Positions 27,345 to 36,326 of a DNA stretch of 64,000 nt are shown in pieces. Source of the DNA: Ancylomarina sp. 16SWW S1-10-2 (GTDB lineage Bacteria; Bacteroidota; Bacteroidia; Bacteroidales; Marinifilaceae). The notes beneath the pieces were generated by a model that made no database searches, was not told where the DNA came from, and saw only the letters and a list, made by a program, of their open reading frames with translations. Numbering within the stretch: the stretch's first letter is position 1; the number at the start of each line of letters is the position of its first letter. The position numbers were made by a program, and so were the translations under genes. The DNA lies in assembly GCF_009669305.1 (NCBI RefSeq), contig NZ_SADB01000003.1, forward strand, positions 124,001-188,000, given 5' to 3'.

Positions 27345-28115
27345 ATGAGTGTTTTAAATAAATTTAGCATAGAGGGTAAAGTAGCTTTAGTAACAGGTTG
27401 CAAAAGAGGCATCGGAATGGGTATGGCAATTGCTTTAGCTGAGGCTGGTGCTGATATTATCGGAGTCAGTGCAACTCTTGAAAAATCAGGTAGTGCTATC
27501 GAAAAAGCAGTTACTGCTTTAGGTCGTAAGTTCACGGCTTACGCTTGTGATTTTAGTGATCGTAAGGCTCTTTATGCATTTATTAAAGAAGCAAAAGATG
27601 AGAATCCAGTGATTGATATCTTGGTAAATAATGCAGGTACTATTTTAAGAGCGCCTGCTGCTGAGCATCCAGATGAAATGTGGGATAAAGTAATCGAAGT
27701 CAATCAAAATGCTCAATTTATCTTGACTCGTGAAATCGGAAAAGAAATGGTTGCTCGTGGTGCTGGTAAAATTGTATTTACAGCTTCATTATTGACTTTC
27801 CAAGGGGGTATTACCGTTCCTGGTTATGCAGCTAGTAAAGGTGCTATTGGTCAAATGACAATGGCTTTTGCTAATGAGTGGGCATCAAAAGGTGTGAATG
27901 TAAATGCGATTGCTCCTGGTTATATCGATACAGATAATACAGAAGCACTACGTAAGGATCCTGTTCGTTCAGAGCAAATCTTATCACGTATTCCTGCCGG
28001 AAGATGGGGAAAACCAGAAGATTTTGCAGGACCAATTGTATTCCTTTGTTCAGAAGCCGGATCATACATGCAAGGTAGTGTTGTATTAGTTGATGGTGGT
28101 TGGATGGGACGCTAA
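27345..28115 (+). CDS. KduD-like short-chain dehydrogenase/reductase
   Basis: A 256-residue classical SDR: TGCKRGIGMGMA is the cofactor loop, VNNAGT follows near residue 95, and S148, Y161 and K165 (YAASK) form the catalytic set. The C-terminal SYMQGSVVLVDGGWMG is typical of gluconate 5-dehydrogenase/2-deoxygluconate dehydrogenases. In the AHG route it would reduce 2,5-diketo-3-deoxy-L-galactonate to D-KDG for the kinase at 12261. It is the second gene of the operon. A strong terminator hairpin follows, so downstream genes may be partly attenuated. Confidence 0.8.
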   Translation: MSVLNKFSIEGKVALVTGCKRGIGMGMAIALAEAGADIIGVSATLEKSGSAIEKAVTALGRKFTAYACDFSDRKALYAFIKEAKDENPVIDILVNNAGTILRAPAAEHPDEMWDKVIEVNQNAQFILTREIGKEMVARGAGKIVFTASLLTFQGGITVPGYAASKGAIGQMTMAFANEWASKGVNVNAIAPGYIDTDNTEALRKDPVRSEQILSRIPAGRWGKPEDFAGPIVFLCSEAGSYMQGSVVLVDGGWMGR

Positions 28116-28141
28116 ATCTAATAGTCTCAAAATAGCAATCA

Positions 28142-28189
28142 CAAGTATCAAGATGTTCATAATTAATGTCTTGATACTTGATTTTTTTT
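28142..28189 (+). terminator. intra-operon terminator or attenuator
   Basis: Perfect 12-base arms CAAGTATCAAGA and TCTTGATACTTG are followed by eight T residues, only 26 bases after the SDR stop and 84 bases before the aldehyde dehydrogenase. It divides the AHG operon into a 2-gene and a 4-gene part. Confidence 0.82.
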
Positions 28190-28239
28190 ACTTGTCACTT
28201 TATCCTTGTTTACTTGTGACTTTACCCTTGTTTACTTCA
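28187..28239. repeat. 22-bp tandem repeat
   Basis: TTTACTTGTCACTTTATCCT-TG (28187-28208) is repeated as TTTACTTGTGACTTTACCCT-TG (28209-28230), with a third start TTTACTTCA. It lies just after the attenuator hairpin and before the next start codon. Confidence 0.65.
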
Positions 28240-28272
28240 ATCAGGATACCTAAATAAAACAGCTTAAATAAA

Positions 28273-29721
28273 ATGGATTTAAACTTCAAACAATATATCA
28301 ACGGAGCTTGGGTAGCCCCAACTAACGGAGAGACAGCGAATGTGCTGAACCCTTCTAATGATGAAGTGGTTGGAACCGTGGCTAACGGAAACGAAGAGGA
28401 TGCAGTTATTGCATTAAAAGCGGCTGAGAAAGCACAAAAAGGATGGGCAAAGTTACCCGCGCGTAAAAGAGCAGAATTAATGTATGCTTTCGTAGCAGAG
28501 ATTAAAGCCAATCGTGAAGAATTGGCTACAGTTTTAACCAAAGAACAAGGTAAGCTATTTAAGGTAGCTCAGTTCGAGGTAGATGTTTGTTGTTCTTTTA
28601 TTGAATATGCTTGCGAATGGGCACGTCACATAGAAGGTGATATTCTTCCATCAGACAACGAGAACGAGCAAATATGGATTCAGAAAATACCTCGTGGTGT
28701 TGTTGTTGCCATTACAGCATGGAACTTTCCTTTAGCATTAGCAGGTCGTAAGATTGGTCCAGCTTTAGTTGCAGGTAACGCTATCGTAGTTAAGCCAACG
28801 ACTGAAACGCCAATGTCTACTTTAATGTTGGGTGAATTGGCAAAAAAAGCGGGTATTCCTGATGGGGTTTTAAATATTATCACGGGTCCGGGTCGCACAA
28901 TGGGAACTGCTTTGTGCAAGCACGAAATTACCAAAATGGTGAGCATGACGGGTAGTACTCCTGCCGGACAAGCGATTTTTAAAGCGGCTTCCGAAAATTT
29001 GGCTCACGTTCAGCTTGAATTAGGGGGTAAAGCTCCTTTTATCGCTTTTGAAGATTGTGATATTGATGCAGCTGTTGAAGGTGCACTTCATTCTCGTTTT
29101 GATAATTGTGGACAGGTTTGTACTTGCAATGAAAGAATGTATGTACATGAAGATATTTACGAAGAGTTCATGGAAAAATTCATGGCGAAAGTAAAAGAAA
29201 TTAAAGTTGGAGATCCATTCGACGCGACTTCCGATATGGGTGCTAAAGTGAACAAATCGGAGTTAAAACACATGCACGAGTTGGTGGAAGTGAGCCTTAA
29301 AGAAGGTGCTACTTTGGCTTATGGAGGAAAAACTCCAGAAGGTGCAGCCTTTGAAAAAGGAAACTGGTTTATGCCTACCATCCTTACTGATGTAAAACAA
29401 AGTATGACAATTGTTCACGAAGAGGCTTTTGGTCCAATTCTTCCTGTAATCAAATTTTCATCTTTCGATCAGGTAATCGAATACGCAAATGATTGTGAAT
29501 TTGGTTTAGCGGCTATGGTGTATACGAATGATATGAACAAAATCATGAGCTGTAACAGCCAATTGGATTTTGGAGAAATTTATGTGAATCGAGGTCATGG
29601 AGAATTGCATCAAGGTTTCCATAATGGATATAAAAAGAGTGGAACGGGTGGTGAAGATGGAAAGTATGGATTCGAGCAATATCTCGAAAAGAAAACGTTC
29701 TACGTAAGATTTAAAGGCTAG
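28273..29721 (+). CDS. aldehyde dehydrogenase, candidate AHG dehydrogenase
   Basis: A 482-residue NAD(P)-dependent [13 protein letters not shown] carries the general-base Glu and FDNCGQVCTCNE the catalytic Cys283; TGSTPAGQAIF and AITAWNFPLA are the cofactor segments. It resembles the lactaldehyde/glycolaldehyde dehydrogenase branch. In this operon it should oxidise 3,6-anhydro-L-galactose to 3,6-anhydro-L-galactonate, the substrate of the cycloisomerase about 105 bases downstream. A paralogue at 45803 shares the same architecture and C-terminal GGEDG motif. Substrate is inferred from the pathway. Confidence 0.85.
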   Translation: MDLNFKQYINGAWVAPTNGETANVLNPSNDEVVGTVANGNEEDAVIALKAAEKAQKGWAKLPARKRAELMYAFVAEIKANREELATVLTKEQGKLFKVAQFEVDVCCSFIEYACEWARHIEGDILPSDNENEQIWIQKIPRGVVVAITAWNFPLALAGRKIGPALVAGNAIVVKPTTETPMSTLMLGELAKKAGIPDGVLNIITGPGRTMGTALCKHEITKMVSMTGSTPAGQAIFKAASENLAHVQLELGGKAPFIAFEDCDIDAAVEGALHSRFDNCGQVCTCNERMYVHEDIYEEFMEKFMAKVKEIKVGDPFDATSDMGAKVNKSELKHMHELVEVSLKEGATLAYGGKTPEGAAFEKGNWFMPTILTDVKQSMTIVHEEAFGPILPVIKFSSFDQVIEYANDCEFGLAAMVYTNDMNKIMSCNSQLDFGEIYVNRGHGELHQGFHNGYKKSGTGGEDGKYGFEQYLEKKTFYVRFKG

Positions 29722-29753
29722 TTAAACTGAAGTGTTGTTCAAAGACTATTCTT

Positions 29754-29786
29754 TTCGTCATTCCTTATAAACAGGGGATGACGGAA
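29754..29786 (+). other. small intergenic hairpin
   Basis: CGTCATTCC pairs with GGGATGACG (one G-T pair) around a 10-base loop between the aldehyde dehydrogenase and the cycloisomerase. It lacks a proper T run, so it may be a processing or repeat hairpin rather than a terminator. Confidence 0.4.
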
Positions 29787-29825
29787 ACTTTTATTCCAAG
29801 GATTTACATTTACAATTAATTTCAA

Positions 29826-30917
29826 ATGAGCAGTAGTATTTCAAATATAAAAGTACAGTTGTTTAAAGTACCTCTTCCTGAGGTTCTTTCTGATGCTAAA
29901 CATGGTGATCATTATCATTTTGAATTGGTTACGGCAACGGTTGTGCTAGAAGATGGTAGCGAAGGTACAGGTTACACTTACACCGGAGGTAAAGGTGGTT
30001 ATGCAATAAAGGCCATGATCGAGCATGATCTTGCTCCGGCCATTATTGGAAAAGATGCCAATAAAATTGATGAGATATACGATTTTATGGAATGGCATAT
30101 TCATTATGTAGGAAGAGGAGGAATCGCTTCTTTTGCCATTTCGGCACTTGATATTGCTCTTTGGGATCTCAAATGTAAAAAAGCCAATCAGCCTTTATGG
30201 GAAATGGCGGGTGGTCATTCAAACTCTTGTAAAGCGTATTGCGGGGGTATCGATTTGTTATTTCCTCTTGAGAAATTATTAAGCAATATTAAAGGATATC
30301 TTGCTTCTGGTTTTAACGCGGTTAAGATCAAGATCGGACGTGAAAATTTAGAGGAAGATATTGAAAGAATTAAGGCCGTTCGGGAATTAATAGGACCTGA
30401 TGCTACTTTTATGGTAGATGCCAATTATTCCATGAGTGTTGAGAAAGCGATTGAAGCCGCAAATGCTTTTAAAAAATACGATATTCTTTGGTTCGAAGAG
30501 CCTACCATTCCTGATGATTATTTAGGTTATGCTAAAATAGCTGAAGCTACAGGTATGCCATTGGCTATGGGTGAAAATCTTCATACCATTCATGAATTCG
30601 AATATGCCTTTGAACAGTCTAAACTGTCATACATTCAGCCCGATGCTTCGAATTGTGGTGGTGTTACTGGTTGGCTAAAGGCTGCTAAGTTATCACAGAA
30701 ATACAATTTGCCTGTTTGTTCTCACGGAATGCAGGAACTGCATGTTAGTCTAGTATCATCGCAAGTTAATTCGGGTTGGCTCGAAGTTCATAGCTTTCCA
30801 ATCGATGAATACACAACACGCCCATTAGTCGTTGAAAATCACAGAGCTATTGCTTCCGATGCTCCTGGTGTCGGCGTTACTTTCAACTGGGAAAAACTAG
30901 CTCCTTATCAAATTTAA
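29826..30917 (+). CDS. enolase-superfamily 3,6-anhydro-L-galactonate cycloisomerase
   Basis: A 363-residue member of the mandelate racemase branch of the enolase superfamily. Visible catalytic set: KIK motif (K167, K169), metal ligands D198 (MVDANY), E224 (WFEEP) and E250 (MGEN), and H300 in SHGMQE. In AHG catabolism this enzyme opens the anhydro ring of 3,6-anhydro-L-galactonate to 2-keto-3-deoxy-L-galactonate. Its place between the aldehyde dehydrogenase and a sugar mutarotase, in a locus with GH117, strongly favours that over other acid-sugar dehydratases. It is cytoplasmic, with no signal peptide. Confidence 0.85.
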   Translation: MSSSISNIKVQLFKVPLPEVLSDAKHGDHYHFELVTATVVLEDGSEGTGYTYTGGKGGYAIKAMIEHDLAPAIIGKDANKIDEIYDFMEWHIHYVGRGGIASFAISALDIALWDLKCKKANQPLWEMAGGHSNSCKAYCGGIDLLFPLEKLLSNIKGYLASGFNAVKIKIGRENLEEDIERIKAVRELIGPDATFMVDANYSMSVEKAIEAANAFKKYDILWFEEPTIPDDYLGYAKIAEATGMPLAMGENLHTIHEFEYAFEQSKLSYIQPDASNCGGVTGWLKAAKLSQKYNLPVCSHGMQELHVSLVSSQVNSGWLEVHSFPIDEYTTRPLVVENHRAIASDAPGVGVTFNWEKLAPYQI

Positions 30918-31065
30918 TACCCATTTGCTTATTTACCAGCTTCTCTTCTGGGAACTGTGTAAATAAGCGAATTGCATCATTTACTTGTCGAATTGTTGGG
31001 GAGTTTGATTTTCCTCAAACGTTTGAATAAATAATTTAACCCAGATTAATTCTTAGCCCAGAAAT

Positions 31066-32115
31066 ATGAAAACTCAGAAATCACACTTTGGAGATTATCA
31101 GGAAAGTAAAATAGATTTGTTTGCATTGGAAAATGATAATGGAATGCTTGTGAAAATCATGAATTATGGTGCCACTATAACTTCCATTACTGTACCTGGT
31201 AGCAATGGTTCAGAAAGAACTGAACTTGTTTGTGGATTTGAAAGTTTCGACAGCTATTTTGCAAAAGAATATGTAATTAATTCGCCTTATTTTGGCAGTA
31301 CTGTGGGTCGATATTGTTCACAGATAAAAAAGGCGAAGTTCTCCTTGGAAGGGAAAGAATACCAATTGGCAACAAACGCTGGTGAAAATAATTTACATGG
31401 TGGAAATGTAGGTTTTGATAAGAAGGTTTGGCAGGCAAAATCAATAAATAGTGACAATGCAGTAGGAGTGGAAATGAGCTTAGAAAGTCCAGACATGGAG
31501 GAGGGTTTTCCGGGAAATGTTGTGGCTTCTGTTACTTTTCAACTAACAAATAAGAATGAGATAATCATTAGCTATAAGGCTACGACAGATAAGATAACAC
31601 CACTTTCATTAACAAATCATACCTATTTCAATTTGTCGGGTTTTAAAAACGACATCACAAACCATAAAGTATCTGTTCTAACAGGAAAACGTTTAGAAAC
31701 AGATGAAACTGGAGCGGCTACTGGCCTTGTATTGAATTTGGATCATGCTGAGGATGATTTAAGAGGCGGTAAAATAGTTTCGGAGGTTCAAAAGGCTATG
31801 GGAAAAGGTTTTGAACACTTTTTCATATTCGAAGATGCAAAATTTGAATTGCAGAAAGTTGCTGAAATTATTGAGCCAAAGAGTGGTCGTAAATTGGAGG
31901 TGGAAACCACAGAGCCTTGCATGCTTTTTTACACCGGCACGTATACTTCTGATGAATTGAAACGTGAAACAGGTGATCAATTTGGAAAATACAGAGGCTT
32001 TTGTTGTGAAACTCATCGATACCAAAATGGACCCAATATTCAAGGTTCTCCAAAAACATTTACGAAACCCAATGAGACATTTGAAAGTCAAACTATTTAT
32101 CGATTGACATTCTGA
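31066..32115 (+). CDS. galM: galactose mutarotase (aldose 1-epimerase)
   Basis: A 349-residue aldose 1-epimerase: NNLHGGNVGFD and LTNHTYFNLSG carry the two catalytic His regions, and CCETHRYQNGPN carries the catalytic Glu. It interconverts alpha and beta sugar anomers, here probably galactose freed by the beta-galactosidases. No signal peptide is present, so it should be cytoplasmic. It sits between the cycloisomerase and the transporter in the same operon. Confidence 0.92.
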   Translation: MKTQKSHFGDYQESKIDLFALENDNGMLVKIMNYGATITSITVPGSNGSERTELVCGFESFDSYFAKEYVINSPYFGSTVGRYCSQIKKAKFSLEGKEYQLATNAGENNLHGGNVGFDKKVWQAKSINSDNAVGVEMSLESPDMEEGFPGNVVASVTFQLTNKNEIIISYKATTDKITPLSLTNHTYFNLSGFKNDITNHKVSVLTGKRLETDETGAATGLVLNLDHAEDDLRGGKIVSEVQKAMGKGFEHFFIFEDAKFELQKVAEIIEPKSGRKLEVETTEPCMLFYTGTYTSDELKRETGDQFGKYRGFCCETHRYQNGPNIQGSPKTFTKPNETFESQTIYRLTF

Positions 32116-32157
32116 TCATACAGAAAATAAGAGCTAATCACATAAAATATTACGATC

Positions 32158-33171
32158 ATGATTGAAGGAATTATATGGGCAATTTTTGCCGGTTTAATGC
32201 TGGGAACCTATGCCTTACCCGAAAAGTTCACTAAAGATTTTGCTTTTGAAAATACTTGGGGTCTTATGTTTATCCTAAATATGTTTTTAATCCCAATCAT
32301 TTCAGCATCCCTACTAATAAAAGGTTTCGGTGGTGTTCTTAGTGGGATTCCAACAGATATTCTATTGAAAATGGCAATCGCCAGTGTGATGTGGGGAATA
32401 GGAGCCATGATGTGGGGAAAAGCAATTAACTATATTGGTCTTTCTCTTGGTTTTTCAATTTTTATCGGAACAGTGATATTAGTTGGATCACTTTTACCTT
32501 TTCTTGTTGATGGATTGCCTCCAAATAATGTGTTGATTTATATTCTTGTGGGTATTGCCATTGTTCTTGTAGGTGTTATTGCAAATGGGAAAGCTGGTAT
32601 CATCAGAGAGTCGGATGAAAAATCAGACAGCACATCTGAAAAAGTATCGATGACTAAGGGAATTATTATCGCTGTAGTTGGTGGTTTATTAGCTACCGGA
32701 TTTAGTTTTGCAAACGCAGTAGGAAGACCCTATTTGCATGAAGCTTGTCAGGCCGCAGGAAATCCTGAATGGGTAACTTCTGTAGCAGTAATGTTTGTCA
32801 TTTATGTGTGTGGAGGTTTGGTTGTAACACCTTATTTCATCGTTAAATTGACACAACAAGGATTGTGGAAGAATTTTAAAACAGAACACTTAGGAAAGAA
32901 TACATTACTTATTCTTGCCATGGCAGCCTTAAATTTTGCAGCATCAGCAACTTTTGCATATGCAGCATTTAAGCTTGGAAAAGTAGGAAATACTGTTGGA
33001 TATGCAATATTTAACACCATATCGGTGGCAGTTGCAATTATTGGAGGCTTGCTAACAAGTGAGTGGGCAAAAGCATCAGGAAAAGCAAGATTGTATTTGT
33101 ACATAGGACTTGCTTGTATGATTCTTGGTGTTGTTATTATTGCATTAGGTAATAGTCAGGGAGTAGTATAA
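32158..33171 (+). CDS. RhaT-like sugar/proton symporter, copy A
   Basis: A 337-residue inner-membrane protein with about ten hydrophobic helices and a drug/metabolite-transporter-like layout, closest in pattern to L-rhamnose-proton symporters (early AIFAGLMLGTYALPEKFT, LGFSIFIGTVILVGSLLPF). As last gene of the AHG operon it probably imports AHG or a related L-sugar from the periplasm. A paralogue at 47283 closes the second operon. It ends 35 bases before a terminator that serves as the docking site of the second intron relic. Confidence 0.82.
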   Translation: MIEGIIWAIFAGLMLGTYALPEKFTKDFAFENTWGLMFILNMFLIPIISASLLIKGFGGVLSGIPTDILLKMAIASVMWGIGAMMWGKAINYIGLSLGFSIFIGTVILVGSLLPFLVDGLPPNNVLIYILVGIAIVLVGVIANGKAGIIRESDEKSDSTSEKVSMTKGIIIAVVGGLLATGFSFANAVGRPYLHEACQAAGNPEWVTSVAVMFVIYVCGGLVVTPYFIVKLTQQGLWKNFKTEHLGKNTLLILAMAALNFAASATFAYAAFKLGKVGNTVGYAIFNTISVAVAIIGGLLTSEWAKASGKARLYLYIGLACMILGVVIIALGNSQGVV

Positions 33172-33205
33172 ATTTGAAAATTTAGTATATAACTATCGCT
33201 AGTTG

Positions 33206-33238
33206 ACCGGAGTCTATTCATTAGGCTTCGGTTTTTTT
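33206..33238 (+). terminator. terminator of the AHG operon
   Basis: Imperfect arms ACCGGAGTCTA and TTAGGCTTCGGT are followed by seven T residues. The group II intron relic starts three bases later, as at 2810. Confidence 0.75.
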
Positions 33239-33240
33239 AA

Positions 33241-33517
33241 GTATGTCGGGTATGTTAATGTGCTATCAAGATGAAATGTTCTTGAGTTCGCACAGTTGAC
33301 AGGAACAACTAGCAATTGGCAAGGGTGTTGTGGGCGATCGCAAATCTGAAGAAAGCCATCAGCAAAGTCACCGTTCTAACGAACAGAAACTTGATATAAG
33401 GCTTACTAGTGGGGGCAACCGAGCAATGGATTGGGAAAGCCCTAAAGTCAACCGTAACCACTTAGAGTAAATCAAGTAGGACGAGATGAAAGTATGTTAT
33501 CTTATCCCGAGAGATCT
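33241..33517 (+). ncRNA. group II intron relic, copy 2 (truncated)
   Basis: 277 bases nearly identical to 2810-3086 (about eight differences), starting GTATGTCGGG directly after a terminator. Similarity ends abruptly at GAGATCT, where the 157-bp IS3 derivative begins. Only part of the ribozyme 5' region remains, so it cannot splice. Between 33675 and 33857 only the GH3 operator was noted. Confidence 0.72.
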
Positions 33518-33674
33518 TGGAGTTGCTACCTTTACATGGACAGTGAGTTAAGGTATAATCATTTTAATAATTTATATCTTAGGAAATGGAAAAAGGAAGA
33601 CGAAGATTTAGTAAAGAGTTTAAATTGAATGCTGCATGACTTAACTTATTGTCCACTTTTTTGTTGCAAGTCCA
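33518..33674 (+). mobile_element. 157-bp internally deleted IS3 derivative (MITE-like)
   Basis: The element begins TGGAGTTGC and ends GCAAGTCCA, with both termini matching those of the full IS3 at 36292-37572 read in reverse. The interior keeps the first 16 or so codons of orfA (MEKGRRRFSKEFKLNA) fused to the last bases of orfB and the right end. The junction lies at GAATGC, present at both break points in the full element, so the deletion probably arose by slippage at this short homology. No clear target duplication is seen. Confidence 0.8.
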
Positions 33675-33727
33675 TTCTGGTATTACTCATTCAGAATAAT
33701 AATTAGTAGGAAGGTAAAAGGTAAAGA

Positions 33728-33740
33728 GGGGGTGTTTGAT
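33728..33740 (-). promoter_or_regulatory. C-tract operator motif upstream of GH3
   Basis: GGGGGTGTTTGAT, the reverse complement of ATCAAACACCCCC, lies 118 bases before the GH3 start. It is the best match to the 26107 site, on the opposite strand. Confidence 0.5.
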
Positions 33741-33857
33741 TCTAAAAGGAGGTTCTATTTGGTATTATTGATTTTTAATTAATTTTTCCTTTAGAATACT
33801 TACTTAATAAAGATATACTTGTAATTATCGATTAATCTTAAATTATTTTATACAATT

Positions 33858-36077
33858 ATGAACCGCACATTATTACTATTTATTGTATTCGTACAATTGT
33901 CTTTTGGTGTCTCTTTTGCTCAAAACAATTCAGCGAAAGCACAGCAGATTGAATCCATTTTAAGCAAGCTTAGTATTGAGGAAAAAGCTGGGCAGTTGAA
34001 CTTGATTCCTATTACTGGAGAACCAACAGAAAAGCATTTGCAAATGATTCGAGATGGGAAAGTGGGAAGTATTATTAAATCGAATGGAGCGGCTCAGAAT
34101 TTTAAATTGCAGAAAATTGCCCTTGAAGAATCAAAAAGTGGCCTTCCTATTCTATTTCAGGAGGATGTGATTCATGGCTACAAAACCATTGCACCGATTC
34201 CACTAGCCGAAGCAGCAAGTTGGGATTTAGAGGCCATTCGCAAGTCGGCAGCCGTTGCGGCTCGAGAAGCAGCCGCAGCAGGTATTCAATTGACTTATGC
34301 ACCTATGGTTGATGTTTGTCGTGATCCTCGATGGGGACGAATTATCGAAGCTGCTGGTGAAGATCCTTATTTGGGGAGTTTGGTAGCAGCAGCTCGTGTG
34401 CAAGGTTTTCAGAATTCAGGAGAGAATGCGAATCAAAATATATTGGCTTGTGTAAAGCATTTTGCAGGCTACGGCGCTTCTTTAGCGGGTCGCGATTACA
34501 ACATTCAAGATGTATCGGAACGAGAATTGCGCGAAGTTTATTTGCCTCCTTTTCAGGCAGCAATAGATGCTGGCGTGGCTAGTTTGATGTGCGCTTACAC
34601 GGCTTACGATGGATTGCCTGTTACAGCAAGCAAATTTTTAATGCAGGATGTGTTGCGTGGTGAAATGGGCTTTAAAGGTTTAACCATGACCGATTGGCAA
34701 ACCATTCCCAATATGGTGAAAATTGGCGTTGCCGAGAATGACACAATAGCAACCCTTATGTCTATGGATGCGGGTATTGATATGGATATGAGCTCATGGA
34801 AATACGTTCAACTGATTCCTTATTTGGTAAAAACGGGAAAGATTACAGAGAAACAAGTAGACGATGCGGTTCGTCAAGTTCTGATATTGAAGCAAAAAGC
34901 GGGTTTGTTGGATGATGCTTTGGCTTTATTCAATGAGAAAAGACAAGATAAAGAGTTGTTGTCGAAGAAGAATTTTGCGGATACGAAAGATATCGCCTTA
35001 AAGAGTATGGTTTTGCTTAAGAACAAAGAGCAGATTTTACCCATAAAGAAAACAGTGAAGAATATTGCCGTAGTGGGTCCTTTTGCAAAAGTGAAAAGAG
35101 ATTTGCTAGGTTGGTGGGCTTGCAAGGGAAATCCTGATGATGTGATTTCCATTTATGAAGGATTGGAAAAGGAGTTTGGCAAAGATGTAAATTTGACCTA
35201 CGCCAAAGGATGTGAGATTGATAGCTTTAAAAGGGTAGGAGCTCATTTAATTCCAGAAGCTGTGAAAGTGGCTCAAAAGGCCGATTTAGTGATTGTAGTT
35301 TTGGGTGAGGAGTATTGGATGAGTGGTGAAGGTGGAGGAACTGCTTCGCTACACTTGCCTAGTTATCAGGAGAAACTGTTGGCTGAGCTAGCCAAAACAA
35401 GCAAGCCAATTGTTTCGGTTATCGCAACAGGAAGACCTTACATTTTAACACAAGTAGCCGACAATTCGGATGCTGTTTTACAGGCTTGGATGCCAGGAAC
35501 AGTAGGAGGAGAAGCGGTTGCAGAAGTGCTATCGGGAAAATTTAATCCTTGTGGAAAATTGCCAGTTACTTTTCCTTATCACGAAGGTCAGGTGCCGATT
35601 TTTCATAGCTATAAGAAAACAAGTCATACCTTTAATTCTGGTCCTAAAGACAATCGATATTCAACCACTTATCGTGATGTGCAAAATGCACCTTTGTATC
35701 CATTCGGTTTCGGATTGTCTTACACCAGCTTCGATTATTCAGCCATTGAATTGAATAGCTCGGAAATGACTCAGGAGGGAAGCCTTAAAGCAAGTGTGAA
35801 AATTACCAATACAGGGAAAGTAGCAGGTCGTGAGATTGTTCAGCTGTATTTGCGCGATAAATTTGCATCGGTAATTCGCCCCATGAAAGAATTGAAAGAT
35901 TTTGCTTTGCTTGATTTAGAAGAAGGAGAGAGTAAAACCGTCACTTTTGAAATTACAGCCGATAAGCTAAGTTTTATTGGTCGCGATTACAAAACGATTG
36001 TTGAGGCAGGAGAATTTACTCTCTTTATTGGGCCCAATTCAAGCGATTTAAAAGAAACTACTTTTCGCCTAAAATAA
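33858..36077 (+). CDS. bglX: GH3 beta-glycosidase
   Basis: A 739-residue periplasmic GH3 enzyme with a signal peptide ending near VSFAQ. The N-terminal barrel carries LTMTDWQT with the probable nucleophile D279; the second alpha/beta domain carries VVLGEEYWMSGEGGG, and a C-terminal fibronectin-III-like domain ends the protein, as in BglX. Family members are beta-glucosidases, xylosidases or, in some galactan loci, beta-galactosidases. It is the only gene between two inverted IS3-related copies, but carries the locus-wide operator motif, so it belongs to the same regulon. Substrate is not readable. Confidence 0.88.
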   Translation: MNRTLLLFIVFVQLSFGVSFAQNNSAKAQQIESILSKLSIEEKAGQLNLIPITGEPTEKHLQMIRDGKVGSIIKSNGAAQNFKLQKIALEESKSGLPILFQEDVIHGYKTIAPIPLAEAASWDLEAIRKSAAVAAREAAAAGIQLTYAPMVDVCRDPRWGRIIEAAGEDPYLGSLVAAARVQGFQNSGENANQNILACVKHFAGYGASLAGRDYNIQDVSERELREVYLPPFQAAIDAGVASLMCAYTAYDGLPVTASKFLMQDVLRGEMGFKGLTMTDWQTIPNMVKIGVAENDTIATLMSMDAGIDMDMSSWKYVQLIPYLVKTGKITEKQVDDAVRQVLILKQKAGLLDDALALFNEKRQDKELLSKKNFADTKDIALKSMVLLKNKEQILPIKKTVKNIAVVGPFAKVKRDLLGWWACKGNPDDVISIYEGLEKEFGKDVNLTYAKGCEIDSFKRVGAHLIPEAVKVAQKADLVIVVLGEEYWMSGEGGGTASLHLPSYQEKLLAELAKTSKPIVSVIATGRPYILTQVADNSDAVLQAWMPGTVGGEAVAEVLSGKFNPCGKLPVTFPYHEGQVPIFHSYKKTSHTFNSGPKDNRYSTTYRDVQNAPLYPFGFGLSYTSFDYSAIELNSSEMTQEGSLKASVKITNTGKVAGREIVQLYLRDKFASVIRPMKELKDFALLDLEEGESKTVTFEITADKLSFIGRDYKTIVEAGEFTLFIGPNSSDLKETTFRLK

Positions 36078-36192
36078 GTTCTTAGTAGATGATGAAATTG
36101 CCCTGAAACTTGTTGAGATTAGTAAGGGCAAAAAGACATCAGATAATTAATAATTGGGGAATTCAGATTGGAGTTTTGTGCTTAAAATTCTC

Positions 36193-36291
36193 GAGCCTGA
36201 AGGGCTCAAATATTAATAGCCCGGGGTAAATGAGCACCGCGAATGCCACCCTGGGATAAGAAGTGACAGTAAATACCGACGCAAGTAAAAC
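36193..36291. repeat. three-hairpin intergenic repeat, copy 2, cut by IS3
   Basis: GAGCCT/GGGCTC, CCCGGGGT/ACCCTGGG and then only the left arm CCGACGCAA of hairpin 3 remain; the IS3 right end starts at 36292. The missing right arm is not found beyond the IS, so the insertion was accompanied by loss of flanking DNA. Copy 1 is at 14173-14304. Confidence 0.62.
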
Positions 36292-36326
36292 TGGACTTGC
36301 AACAAAAAAGTGGACAATAAGTTAAG

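Noticed and set aside
28187..28239. CRISPR-like array
   Set aside because: Only two and a half directly adjoining 22-bp units without spacers; no cas genes. No other regularly spaced repeats were found in the window.
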